From the NCBI GenBank assembly GCA_004352715.1, contig SCFE01000064.1, positions 399,132 to 463,131 on the forward strand: a stretch of 64,000 bases of DNA, in the 5' to 3' direction. The notes under the pieces are model-generated. The model did no database searches. It was not told the DNA's origin and worked only from the letters and a program-made list of their open reading frames with translations. Source of the DNA: Hofstenia miamia. Its lineage: Eukaryota; Xenacoelomorpha; Acoela. Made by a program: the position numbers and the translations under genes. Positions 35,320 through 46,589 of this stretch are shown one piece after another. Each line of letters starts with the position of its first letter. Positions within the stretch are counted from its first letter, which is position 1.

Positions 35320-35410
35320 CAGTTATTTTTGAGGTGGCCTTTCTGACCATATCAATAACAATGAATGACAGAGTCTTCAAATTTTATCTTGAGTTATCAC
35401 CACTCAGTAG
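35320..35410 (-). pseudogene. gag: gag zinc knuckle remnant (element C)
   Basis: Minus-strand translation gives a Cys, a stop, Tyr where the second Cys is expected, GQKGHLKNNC, that is the CX2CX3GHX4C knuckle with the second Cys mutated and one in-frame stop. It is separated from the capsid part by the solo LTR at 35697-36827. Confidence 0.6.
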
Positions 35411-35696
35411 AGGTAGCCTCTCTTTCAACTTAAATTTTCCAGACTTTGTTTTTATCTTCATTTCAACAACATCCTTATTGATTTGACTTGAATTGTTTAT
35501 CAGGTATAGTACACTAATGGTCTTTCAAATAATAACATGAAGGTTGTCTTCAGGATCAACTTCAGCTCTAGTCAGCTGTGAATATTCAAGTGACGGCTGC
35601 TTAAGAACAATCTTTCAACTTGAGTAATGTAGTTCTGAACATCTCCCTTTTTATATAACATCTCTCACAACAAAGTCTTCTATTGGTGCTCTATAT

Positions 35697-36827
35697 TTTA
35701 ATATCCTCTACCAAGCATTATTACTGTTTGTCCTTTGTTACTCTATAACATCAGTTGTATATTTGTCGTTAGGGACTTACAAACTAGATATTGCTTAGCT
35801 TTTGTATATCTCTGCTAATGCAACATAACTAGCATTAACTATTCACTATTTAAGTGATGAAGCCATACAGCACTTTCTCCAATGATTGATAGTGGGCATC
35901 TGCCCAAAGCTGATCTCCACATCCAGTTTCACTTGTTCACCAAGGATCCATTTGGTTGAGTTCTACCTCAATGATGTAACTAATGTGCACCCTATCCTAG
36001 CTCAGTGTATACTCAAGACAAGACATAATTCGACTTAGCCTTTCTTCATAAAAGTGTTTCACATTAATGCAACTGGACTTGTTATCAGCTGCTCAGTTAA
36101 TATTGCATGTAGCCATTACCAAAATATATTGGCTTTAATAACTAGTTTAATAATTAGCAGCCTCCTAACCTACATTTAATAATTACTACATGTTCAGTCA
36201 CTTTATCAGTCAAATTATAGTCAATAATTTAGATCTAAAATATTATAGATATAATTCCTAGGTTTTGGTCATCCAACTTTATTTCAAATCTATTATAATT
36301 AATACATGTGCTAAATGATCAATAGTCAACTAAATGAGAGAAAAACCCCTATACCTAACATAAGTGCACTTTCATGATCTGGCACAAAGATCCTAGAATC
36401 AATCTTGTGATGGATCCAGACCGCTACTAAACACAACTCATTTAGCTTTGTATTAAATAATCAAACTGTATCAAAAGAACAATGTAAGAATTCCAAATAA
36501 AATTCTTTAACAATTGCTTACAATGATTTTCATCTTTTTTTAGTAGTTTTGGAAAAGTACCTGTTGATTTCAAATTTAAATTCTTTGCCTGCCAAAATGG
36601 TATCTAAAAATAATTGAAGTGGCTTTGCTCCCTTGGTTTTGCCAAAAAGTATTATTATTGACAGATACTAATCTCTCATAGTTGACAATTGTTTTTACTT
36701 AGTTGCATAACACAAATTAATCTAAACTGATCATGTAATTTTACAATATTTCTAATCATAATTCTTTTCAATCTTATTCTCTTTTTAAATTGACATTAGC
36801 AGCTTAGTTAATTTGGATGATGCTACA
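35697..36827 (-). repeat. Solo LTR, family II (1,131 bp), target duplication ATAT, inside gag of element C
   Basis: It is alignable end to end with 18575-19700. The left end reads TTTAATATCC, where the family has TGTAACATCC, and the right end is GGATGATGCTACA. ATAT occurs immediately on both sides (35693-35696 and 36828-36831). Confidence 0.87.
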
Positions 36828-36831
36828 ATAT

Positions 36832-38248
36832 GGGGAGCATGATAGTGGTCTTCAAAATATCCTACTAATAACTGCTAATCTATTTTGGTTTCACAATTTC
36901 ACATCATATATTGATTGTAAGCAAGTCCCTGAAGATACCATGGGAACTGGGCTACAGCAGCATTTTGCATACAGTGATACTGTTTCATTGTAAGCTCAAA
37001 CAAAAAGAACAATTCTTCAAAGGACTGCAACACATCATCAATATGACCAGTGAATTTGGGTAACACAGAGTGCTTATTAAAGTATTTGTGTCTGCTAGTG
37101 GGTACAACAGAAAGTATGGACCTAGTAAACTGTGGCTGGCTAGTCATTGCAGACCCAATAGGTGTACTAGGATGATGACTTCCAGATACTACATGCTCAG
37201 AAATAGTAGGCACAACAGTTGTATTAACAGGTGCCAAAGGAATTGATGTTCCATTCACAGGTTGCAGTCCTTGGGGAGGATTTGGTGTAGCCACAGTAGA
37301 TAATGTTGACACATGAGTCAAAGCTGATTGAGTAAATGTTCGATGACAATTTACAAGTGAAGTGGCCAATGAGGCAGATTTAGGTGTTGCAGAGTTTGTG
37401 AAGAGCAGGTGGGGAAACTTGGCAAATTGGGAAGACTCTATTTTAGCAACATGACCTTTTCACTAAGTATGTTTAAGACTTCATCCAGTACAGCACATAG
37501 AACATAATTGGCTGAGCTATTCAAAGAGGGCTTTTCATTGTGAGCAGGTGCAGGCAGAAAATTGGCTGATGGAGTGAGCTTGCTAATTTGGAGTCCTAAA
37601 GACATGATTGCTTATTGCATTTTTCTTTCCATGCATTGATATTTGATGTGCTGAATGTTTAGCTCTGCTTGTAGAGATTTGATGTGCCTTTAACCTTCCA
37701 TTCTCATTGACATTTGTTGGGACAAAGACTCTTTCAAACTTTCAATTTCCAATGTCTGAGTATCTAATTGAGGCATTGGGCCTCCATATAATTGAGCTGG
37801 AAATGGTGGAGCAGTAACAGTATTGAGTATGCATTGGTGGTTCACAGGAGAGGTCTGCCTGGGGAAGTAGGTAAAGATAAATTCACTAACAATCCAAAGG
37901 TCCAAGGGGTAACATTCTGGCTTGCACAGGGGATGCTCTGCAAAAGAGTCCTAATAGGAGAAAAAACAATAAATATTACTAGAATCCATAGCACAAAATA
38001 AGTGAAACACAAAAGTAAAGGAAACAAGAATTTTCAGAAAATTCCATCACAATTTGAGAGCACTTCTAAACTCAAGTAACAACAACAGTTGCTTGAACAG
38101 CAGCAGCAAATGAGTGGCACAGGTACAGTAGTGATTGGTAATAAATCCAATATGCAAGAACAAAGAGAACAAAATAGGATAAAAAATAAAAGAACCCAAT
38201 CAAACAAGTTAAGAACAGCAGGTGAGCATAGCTCAGTGACAGTTCAGG
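36832..38248 (-). pseudogene. gag: gag, N-terminal and capsid part (element C)
   Basis: On the minus strand, 37905-37690 begins near the N-terminus and holds a heptad-like stretch (IESLKESLSQQM). The segment 37369-36899 has a Pro/Thr/Ser-rich linker followed by LPKFTGHIDDVLQSFEELF and ending LQGLAYNQYM, which fits the gypsy capsid pattern (FxG, acidic, then a helix and a late LxGxA motif). Stops occur between the two blocks. Gag would assemble virus-like particles in the cytoplasm. Confidence 0.7.
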
Positions 38249-38266
38249 ATCACGTCAGGGTCACTA
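38249..38266 (-). promoter_or_regulatory. Primer binding site of element C (tRNA-Trp)
   Basis: Minus-strand TAGTGACCCTGACGTGAT directly follows the 5' LTR and matches 16 of 18 bases of the complement of the conserved animal tRNA-Trp 3' end (TGGTGACCCCGACGTGAT). The two differences are transitions. Confidence 0.82.
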
Positions 38267-39106
38267 TTTTAAATCAGGGGCTGGAACTAGAACAGCACTG
38301 GGGAACTTACTGTCATAGCTGATGGTTGTAACAATGACAATCTCATAGCAGCCCTGATTCTAGCAATTAATAAACCAATAGGGAACATCAGTAATTCATC
38401 CAGTAACTAGTAACTGTTTAGAAAGAAAACATCCAGGATGACCAATTTGTGTGTGGCTTCACACAAGAATGATTTCCAAGATGAGAGGTTCATAAACTTG
38501 CTTGAAATGTGCTACCCTATTTGTCTAATGTATTATTATCTAGCTCAATAAACATCTCAGTTGTTTTCTTATCTCTCATCTCATGTAATAATAGCATGTA
38601 ATTGCCATGCATTCATGCTTTCCAACATCATAATATCATCACAGAGTAATTAGTTATAAGTGTCTGGTCATGCTGAATTTGAATGAAAGGTTTTTTATAT
38701 CTACACATAAACATAGCCATAAATTAATGTGGTCTACAATTTGGGCTGCTACTGTCTGAGAACTAAATGATTGTCCCTAGCACAGAAGAGTGACTCCCTT
38801 GAAACTTAAGCAATTATCATAACAATGTAATAATGGTAATAATGGTAAAGCAAAGCAAACACAGTTTTAGTGAGATAACATCAATAGCCCTTCCTCTACA
38901 TGGTTTCTCATATTTATACAAAATCATAATTATTACCTGTCTTTGTTTACAATGCAAATATCATGTTTGCCAATTGAGAGGACAATCTTTTATCTTTGTG
39001 AATTAAGCTAAAACATATATATGTCATACTGATGTCAGTAAAATTAATCAAAATAATCTAATCAAAAAGAAACTAAAAATGGGCAAAGTCCCTCAGTGAC
39101 TCTACA
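38267..39106 (-). repeat. 5' LTR of element C (family I, 840 bp)
   Basis: On the minus strand it starts TGTAGAGTCACTGAGGG next to GTAG and ends in a decayed CTGATTTAAAA, adjoining the primer site. It is alignable with the 3' LTR, with scattered substitutions and indels, so the insertion is not recent. Confidence 0.88.
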
Positions 39107-39110
39107 GTAG

Positions 39111-39594
39111 TAGTTAACTTGTCAGACACATATTAGTACTACAAGTCTTAAATTGACAACTAGTTACAGGTTATTAAAAACAAAATTGTTAATGAAAGTA
39201 GAATAACTAAGTTTACATCAAGCTGAAGATGTTTTAGGCATAGCTAAGGATTTCACTATATGATCAACAGTTTCATAGAGACTGGAAGTAGAAAACAAAT
39301 CTAGTATACTTTAAAAACCAGGTGGCTTAGATGGCATGCCTATTTGGCATTCAAAAAACAAGATGCTTATGATTTTCATTACTATTCCTACAAAATTTGT
39401 ATTTTGAGTTCAAATATGCATTGAGTAAAAGAATTTGTCCCTATTGATAATTTTGTTAAGTATTGCCTTGTAGAGTAGTGTTTTATAGCAAGGATGGAAT
39501 TTGGATGTACATGTTCTATTTTAAAGTATTCCAATTTCCTCTTTATTTATATCCCAGACCTAGTCTATTAAAAGTTTGTTACAGTTTTCTCAGT
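39111..39594 (-). pseudogene. Possible LINE 3' coding remnant
   Basis: Minus-strand text with frameshifts includes YKAILNKIINRDKFFYSMH and AMPKTSSA, compatible with the C-terminal part of an L1-like ORF2. It may continue the LINE at 40824-42330, with LTR insertions in between. This is weak evidence. Confidence 0.3.
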
Positions 39595-39852
39595 TTTTAT
39601 AAAAAATGAATCACTTCTACCAGCCTTTGTTTACAATAATTGATATTCAACGTAGTTTAACATGCTTGTAATCATTTTCCCTCGTAAATTAAATTTGAGC
39701 AAAACAAAAGCACTGACGAGGGGACACAAAACTAGTAGCAACAAAACTAATCTTGAAAATAACTTGAAACGTCATAGTGACGTCAAAATACAGTGGAATT
39801 AAATCGAAATCAAAAGTTATAAAAAGCACAAAATTCCCCGAGCGACTCTACA
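39595..39852 (-). repeat. Family I LTR, truncated (first ~258 bp)
   Basis: On the minus strand it begins TGTAGAGTCGCTCGGGG and continues through TTGCTCAAATTTAATTT and TTGTAAACAAAGGC, as in the element A LTR, then stops matching. It retains several CpGs, like element A. It abuts an internal point of a family II LTR. Confidence 0.78.
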
Positions 39853-40823
39853 TTCTCTGTGATTGGTGTGTATGTGGCCTCTGGCCAACTCTGATCTCTG
39901 CATCACTTCACTTGTGTTTCCATTGCTGAATTAAGTAGCTCTGAACCTCAACTCAACAAAGTTCTTATGTGTTCCTCAGTGTAGTTCTCAATACTAATTG
40001 TAACTGACTTAAACTCAATTTGTATTGTGTATGTAATTCACTTCACAACCTTGCAATGTCACTAGCTGCTTGGTAATTACTACTTCAGCCATTACCAAAA
40101 AACTATTGGCTTTAGATAAGTAATACAATTAAGTTACATAACAACTCACAGCTTCCTACTTTACATTTAAATAACATAGTACATGCTTGGTCTCTTTATC
40201 AGTCTATTATGGGTCCCCTAAGTCTATCAGATAAAAAATATATATAACTTATAGTAGGCTATCCAGCCCTTTTGCCAATGTTAATTATTAGTTACATGTA
40301 AATGATCAAATCAATAGCCAGCTAAATGGAGAAAAACTCCTATTCATATACCTAACATAAATGCAGGTTCATGGTTTGGATCAAGGACCATTGAGTCACT
40401 CCTGATATGTTCCCAAACCACTACTACTGCATTTACCATTTAGCTTGACATTCTGTATAAATAATGAAACCAATCTAAAATCTAAAGATAAGATTTTCAA
40501 AGAATTTACTTCAACCATTTCCAAAATGATTTCTCGCCTAATTATAGTTAACTTTCAAAAAGTACCTGTCATTCAAAATTCAAATTTGTATCATCTGCCA
40601 AAATGGCTAAAAATAATGGAAGCAAAATCGCCCCCTTTGTTTGGTCAAAATTCAATGACAAGTACAAATTTGCTATGTTATTACTTGGTTGCATTTACAA
40701 AGATAATCTGATAATTAAACTTAAATTGTTTTTCTAATTAATAATAACAATTTGATCTTAGTTTCAACTAATCATCTGATCTTCTTTCTTCATTAGCAGC
40801 ATTATGCTTTGGATTATGCTACA
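39853..40823 (-). repeat. Family II LTR, partial (971 bp)
   Basis: It matches the distal three quarters of the family II LTRs, including CAAACCACTACTA, AGCTTGACATT, AAAGTACCTGTCATTCAAA and the terminal GGATTATGCTACA. The missing left part and the abutting family I fragment suggest a family I insertion into this LTR followed by deletion. Confidence 0.75.
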
Positions 40824-42330
40824 GTAGAATTTGGCAAGTTGTTTGCCTTTGTTATTGAAATGTAGTGGAAGGAGCTTTTCTTTTCTTTTAATTGCAAAAT
40901 TAGCAAGACATCTTGAGTCCAAGTCAGCATCAAAATGCTTATTGTCATACTACATTGGTTGCAAGTTTGCAATGCAACCTTCAGGAATTAATTAAAAAAT
41001 TTTTACTTTTGAAAGGTAAAGAGTGTCATATAGGTGTGGAAAGAAAGATTTTAGTTTTTTGGGTAGTGATAGGTTACAGTGCATATCTAGAATGTTCCTT
41101 TTATTTGTATTAACTGGAATTTTCTGATTATAACATTGAAGGATAGGATGAATGATATTGTTATGTATTGTAATTATTAAGTTGACATTGTATTATAACT
41201 GTGTGTCAAAATATTACATAATTGGACTCTGCCCTGATTATAGAGACAGTACAATAACTTAGTAGGTCCACTATTTTTCCAGAGAGTTTTGTTTATTTTT
41301 TCATTAGATTAGTTTAACAAACTTGTGGATAATATGTTAACTGGGGAGTGCAGCTTTGATGGCCTTACTCTTACCAAGGGTGGACATTTTCTCATTCACA
41401 AGAAAATTTAATGCTGCTTTATTTTCAGAACTACATTTTGATGATTCAAAGTTACTAGTGCCACTTGTGTCTAATTTGATTCCTATTAGGGGAATTTCAC
41501 AGTTGTTAGTGTTACATTGCACTGCCCAGATCTTTGCATTATTTATGCCAGCTTAGACAGACTTTTGATTAGTGATGTTTAGCCCACTTACATTACTAAA
41601 ATAATGTAATATTTGGAAGATTTGTGAAAGACCTGTCTTTATAAGTAATGAATGTAATGTCATTTACCAAAGCTAAATATTAGATATGTATGTCTAAATA
41701 TTTAAAACTGCCAATAATGGTGGAGTATTTTATTTTGTGCAGGAGAGGCTCAATAGCAAAATTAAATAGTGTACATAGCATTGGGCACCCTTGTTGTACA
41801 CTTTGCTGTACTTCAATCTCTAGTGATAGAAAGCCACTAATAAGAATAAAAGATTTGTTTTTATAGTATAGAGACATAGTAACATTCAATATATATTGTG
41901 GGATGCCCACTTCCTCTAAGGTTTTAAAATGTCCACATCAAGATTATTAGAATTACAAATCTATTACACACTGAAGTGTAGAGATATCTAGGCATTTAGT
42001 CCATCAAAACTAGGGCAATTCTTCAATTTATAAATAGCAGTTCTAATTTCTTCTGCATTAATATCCAGAGCTAAGCCTTCATTGTCTGCCATGGGTAGTA
42101 AAAAATAATCATGGTGAAAGTTACTCATCTCAAAGAGCCTTTTAAACAATAAAAATTTTGATAGAAAGTTGCAAATTTATGGATTATGTTCTCAATATTG
42201 TCAGATAGCACACCATTGTCCATTTGGACATGTTGGATGCTAAGTTTCCTCATTGATGTGCTGATATAATTTTTTATTACATTGTGGCTGACTTCATTAA
42301 TTTTCAAGCTCTGTTTTTAGTGCTGGCTTA
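40824..42330 (-). pseudogene. L1-like LINE ORF2 remnant (RT)
   Basis: On the minus strand, 42307-42125 resembles the linker before RT (IHKFATFYQNFY). 41910-41680 gives VQQSVQQGCPMLCTLFNFAIEPLLHKI, the RT block with QGCP and AIEPL typical of L1/Tx1-type LINEs. 41530-40824 continues with LNFLVNEKM and a frameshifted C-terminal region. The first catalytic block and the YADD box are not clear. It is terminated on the left by an LTR fragment. Confidence 0.6.
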
Positions 42331-42378
42331 ACTCCTAGATATCTGTGTCATAAGTAGATCAGTGTCTCATGTCTCTAT

Positions 42379-42960
42379 CTATGAATATTCATTACAGTAC
42401 TTCCTCTCTAATATTTTCTTCATATTGACTATCAAATGGTTCTTTTTCAGTGCTAGTTCAGGCATTTCAAAATAGTATCTGTGATAACTTTCTATGATTT
42501 CAATTCCATTATAATTATTTATTATAACACAATTGATGTCTTTAACTATAAGTTTTAAATTTTCAATATATGACATTCCCTGCTTCAGGTAAATAATTGT
42601 TGCAATCAAGTTTTTTTCTGAATTCTGTAAGGTTTCAATTTTTCTTACTTTGCTCTTATCCTTTATGGGATTTTGCTGCATATAATTATATACCATGTCC
42701 CTTATCTCATGTGGTTCTCCATGTAGTTTCTTATTATAATGGTGTTCTAGTCTCATGGTGCTCGTCTTGGTGTTACAACAAATGGGTTCATGAATGTTGT
42801 GTATGTTTTTCATCAACCTATTTACATACTCATTAATAGCCCCTTCTCCATATTTATTGAATAACATTGATAGAGGTATCTGACACTCTCTCCCATATAT
42901 CACCTTAAATTGTATTTTTATTGTGTTACACAACAACATCAAAAAACTATGCTATTTCTA
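42379..42960 (-). pseudogene. Isolated gypsy integrase C-terminal fragment
   Basis: A 187-codon open frame on the minus strand aligns with the integrase C-terminal half of A, B and C: FKVIYGRECQIPLSMLFNKY, INEYVNRLMKNIHNIHEPIC, HHYNKKLHGEPHEIRD and a later region ending in an extended tail. No LTR or other pol part is nearby. It is a fifth family member. Despite its length, I infer no host function from the open frame alone. Confidence 0.7.
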
Positions 42961-44959
42961 ATACAAACTGCCAGCCCCTCCCCTCCTTCCACATTTGAGG
43001 TCATAATTCATAACAAACATTTTATTAGTACATGAGTTGTTCCACCACAAGCTTTTGTTTGTTAAAGATGCAATTATAATATGGCACCATTCTTTAGCTG
43101 TTTTGGTTACTCAATCTGTGAAGTAAAGTTTCCCAAGCCCATATTTTTTACATTTTTAATTAGTTTTGTGTATTAAAATTTAATTGGTTCCCATTTAGAA
43201 TATCCAGCTGCATGATCAGGAAAACTGCATATTCTTAGGTTTATAGTTTGAGCTAAGCTTTGTGTGTGGTTAGAGCTTGGGTTATAGTTATCTTGCTGAC
43301 AAAATCGCATATTTTTGCAACTGTCTTTTTGGGGTGGGAGGGAAAAGACAAACTAAAATTACCAAGTTGAGCATCAATAATAAAATAGAAGTACACAAAT
43401 TTCAGTAGCAATTATTCAATGCAAATAAATGCACTCATATTTTTAGAATATGTGCACCCCATTATATAGATTAAATGCAAGGAATTGGCGCCCATGAGAG
43501 TGCCACCATTTGCCCACATAAATTGTTTACTGGTATATTGCAGGAAGTAGTATAGGCATACAGGCGTTATTTTTTTCGCATTTAGAGAATACAAATTCTA
43601 GAAACAATTTTATATTAAAACATTTGCTCTATTGATTAATAAGAATATTCAGACTATCTATTCTGGATATCTTTATGAATATTTATTTAATGAATGATAT
43701 ACATCAAAAATTACTATATAGCACATAAAATATTTCAATAACCCACCTAAAATTAACTGTATTCCTTAAATTGGGAAGTTCCATTTTACCATCTTCAGAT
43801 ATTCATTGTTAAAAATATTTTGAGTATGGTAGTGTAATGAAAGAATTGTAAATTGCAAAATTTGCGATACAAGAGTACATTCCAAATTTTTTGAATAGCA
43901 CTGAGATAATTTAAATCTTTTACAAGGTCATGCAAGTAGCAAACCATTTAAATAATTTTATATTTTGATGGCACAATAAAACTCAGAATCAATTTTCATA
44001 CTGTATCATGTGACAAATATATATTTCTGAGGGAAATATTTCATGCAATGATGCACTTAGCAACTGTGTTGATAACAGAAACAAAACTTAATTATGACTT
44101 TATACTTGTAATACTTAGCTTCTCAACTACTTCAACTAAGTACTTAATTTTTTTGATGTAAGCTACATTAAAGTAGTTCTAACAATTTAGGTGTTTTTGT
44201 ACAATAGCACACTTGCATGTTCTCTTGCTTCATAGGGATATTTAACAACATTTACATACATGCCAGAGACTTAGGCTATGATCATGCACAAAGGAATTGA
44301 CCAATTTTTATATGTACAGTCTATGGGCCAGTTACTTTTACAAGATATACCCAGCATCAAGACAAAACTAAACAGCATCTATTACTTTTAAGAAATTTTT
44401 AGTTATACATTTTTAATAATTTCCTTGAATTGTTTGTATTTAGTAAGTTCATATGCAGTATTGTTGCTGAATGCTCAAAAAGGAAAAGAAGCAATACTTT
44501 GTAAGTCTTTTTTTAATTACATAGTAGAATCAGATTTTATTTATATATTGCTTTAGCCCTTTTTTGGCGATGGTGTTTTTTTCTACTTTTAAAACCAACA
44601 GCACTACACTATAAGATTAATCACATTGATCACCAAGCAGACAGAGTTGGCTGAATTCTGGAATAAAATGTCTCCATTAAATGTCAGAAATATATATGCA
44701 TCAACATCATGCTAGAAAGAACATTTTTAATATAATAATGAGAACACCCAATACGAAGATTGCAGAAGCTTTAATAATTAAGAACCATTCCAAAGATCAA
44801 TTATTGAACAAGCAACAAAGTAATATGAGCATATTAAATTTATTCTAAGTGCATGAAAATTTAAGCATCATTAAATTTTAGTATAGTATATTGTAAATAT
44901 TATTCCCACATATTTTGTATTCTGATGATGATTTTTCAATCAATCATTAAATTGAGCAC

Positions 44960-44960
<1 letters not shown>
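42961..44960. other. AT-rich stretch without recognisable genes
   Basis: About 2 kb with only short open frames. A pyrimidine-rich patch (CCCCTCCCCTCCTT) is at about 42976. I see no motif or RNA gene I can support. Confidence 0.4.

Positions 44961-44963
<3 letters not shown>

Positions 44964-45015
<52 letters not shown>
44964..45015. repeat. (TA)n microsatellite
   Basis: About 52 bases of alternating T and A lie immediately downstream, in the sense of the Penelope-like fragment, of its end. Confidence 0.95.
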
Positions 45016-45019
<4 letters not shown>

Positions 45020-45387
45020 GAAAACGTTTATTGCTTTTATTGTGACATGTTTTGACAAACATTGTTGTCATCTTCAAAGCATTTGTAACAATGTTACCGA
45101 ATTTTTTTCATTAAATGTTTTTGATTTTTAATAAATGTTTAAATTTGATTGATGTCTTTGTTTATTTATTAAGGTTTTTTTGGTTGATTTAATACATATG
45201 GTTTCTGCTATCTTACTTTCACGATGTTTTACTATTATGTTAAAAATTTTTAGCTTAGGCGCACATCCATGAATATATTTCTGATTGTAAATGCCCTCTT
45301 ATATGTTCTTTTGCCCCAGTTTCTAAATGTCTCCAAGTCTCGCCAATGTATGAACTTGAACATTCATCACAGTTGTATGAATAAACG

Positions 45388-45390
<3 letters not shown>
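45016..45390 (-). pseudogene. Penelope-like retroelement fragment with GIY-YIG endonuclease end
   Basis: On the minus strand, from the (TA)n tract at 45391-45425 leftward, the reading is VYSYNCDECSSSYIGETWRH followed by LETGAKEHIRGHL. This is the YIG half of a GIY-YIG domain with the Cys pair CDEC and a later EH, the layout seen in Penelope-like elements. After a shift, IIVKHRESKIAETICI and TLINKQ fit the usual end of the protein. RT is absent, so the copy is 5'-truncated. (TA)n tracts lie on both sides. Confidence 0.65.

Positions 45391-45425
<35 letters not shown>
45391..45425. repeat. (TA)n microsatellite
   Basis: About 35 bases of alternating T and A at the 5' edge of the Penelope-like fragment. 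Confidence 0.95.
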
Positions 45426-45427
<2 letters not shown>

Positions 45428-45529
45428 CATTCCAGAAAATGCATACGCTTTTATAATTTTTGTTGTGGGAATTCTGTGGCTGAGTTGATGAAAGTCTTGT
45501 GAGAGTGTGCCCTGAAAATCCGAGCATTA

Positions 45530-46352
45530 CTCTAAAGGATTAAAATTTAAAGATGGTATAGTAGTTGTATACTTTTAATTTCTACATTCATTAGTAATCA
45601 CATTTATTTCTGGTGAACACATAATGAGATTGAAGGTTGCAAAATATGAACTTTGTGGTTTTTCCGTGTGACTAATATATTTGAATAATCATTTTGTACA
45701 CATGTGTGAATTATTACTAGTTTCAAATTGTCACACAATCTGTTTTCATATATTGTTACCACTATTTAGCATCTGTTTTCAGACAAAAAATATATCCTTA
45801 TTGTGACATATGCATATGAAATCAATGAACAATTGATGAGGTTAACAGATATTAGATAATTTTTATAACTCTATTCCTAGTATTTATGCCAAATATAACA
45901 TACTAAGTAAAGATAAACCTGAATTCACACTTGAACACAATTGTGGTTGTACTTATTGTATGAAATTCTGAAAAATAATAATTGAAATTTAAATAGGGGT
46001 CTGAAATTTGGGGAATGCAATTTTCTCAAAGCTTGACCTGATAATATATATCTGAGATCAGACTTACATTCACTAGGAATCACTTAATTTTTTGATAAGT
46101 AAACAAATAAATTTCTTAAAATTAAAGCAAGCTTCCAAGCAATGAATAGTAGCTTCAGAAAACAAGGCTGTAGAACTGGTAAGGTTGCTTTTTATATAAA
46201 CATAAATCCAGTCAAATTATCAAGACACACAAATATTTGCCCAACAAAAGATTTGATGTTTTTGATATTCCTTTAATGTATATTTCTGATTTGCGTAGTG
46301 ATATTATTTAAAAAATGTATTCCATTAGAATATATTTATAAATTTTGTTTAG
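45530..46352. other. AT-rich stretch, probable intron or 5' flank of the Ig gene
   Basis: No coding or repeat signal is seen. It ends in a pyrimidine-biased acceptor (TTTTGTTTAG) for the first Ig exon. Confidence 0.4.
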
Positions 46353-46589
46353 ATCACAGTCAAGCATTTTACATGTTATGCTTACCAAACAATCAATTTC
46401 CCTTAATAACAAATGTTACATATATGTGGTGGATTGATGGAAACTTTTTCAACTCTAGTGGCCATTACGTACAGGAAATGGTCTACAATGGCTATAAAAC
46501 AAGTATTAATATTTCATGTGGTGCAGAATATACAGGGGGTGAAGAACCTACAACTGGTGGACAAGGATTTTCTGAATTTACTGTGTACA
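46353..46589 (+). CDS. Ig-like domain exon (first visible, Trp-containing)
   Basis: A 237-base exon, phase 1 at both ends, follows TTTGTTTAG and precedes GTAAGA. The 79 codons have the outline of an Ig domain: an early Cys (FYMLCLP, B strand), WWIDGN about 16 residues later (C strand with the core Trp), and NISCGAEY (F strand Cys) about 36 residues after that. NVT, NSS and NIS are possible N-glycosylation sites, fitting an extracellular position. It differs from the five four-Cys modules downstream. It is on the same strand and in the same phase, so it probably belongs to the same gene, about 4 kb upstream of the next module. The signal peptide and 5' exons are not visible. Confidence 0.65.

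Larger units (their letters stand above)
27577..39106 (-). mobile_element. Element C: Ty3/gypsy-like retrotransposon, family I LTRs, complete
   Basis: Minus orientation, 11.5 kb, with family I LTRs at 27577-28457 and 38267-39106. GTAG lies immediately outside both ends (27573-27576 and 39107-39110). Between the LTRs the minus strand reads primer site, gag, zinc knuckle, protease, RT, RNase H, integrase, spacer, ORF3, polypurine tract. A family II solo LTR (35697-36827) sits between the capsid part and the knuckle part of gag. Without it the element is about 10.4 kb. The RT palm is deleted and stops are common, so it is dead. CpG is nearly absent. Confidence 0.92.

Noticed and set aside
44925-45131. 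Plus-strand frame with a long Tyr-Ile repeat
   Set aside because: Produced by the (TA)n microsatellite; the same applies to 45269-45502.
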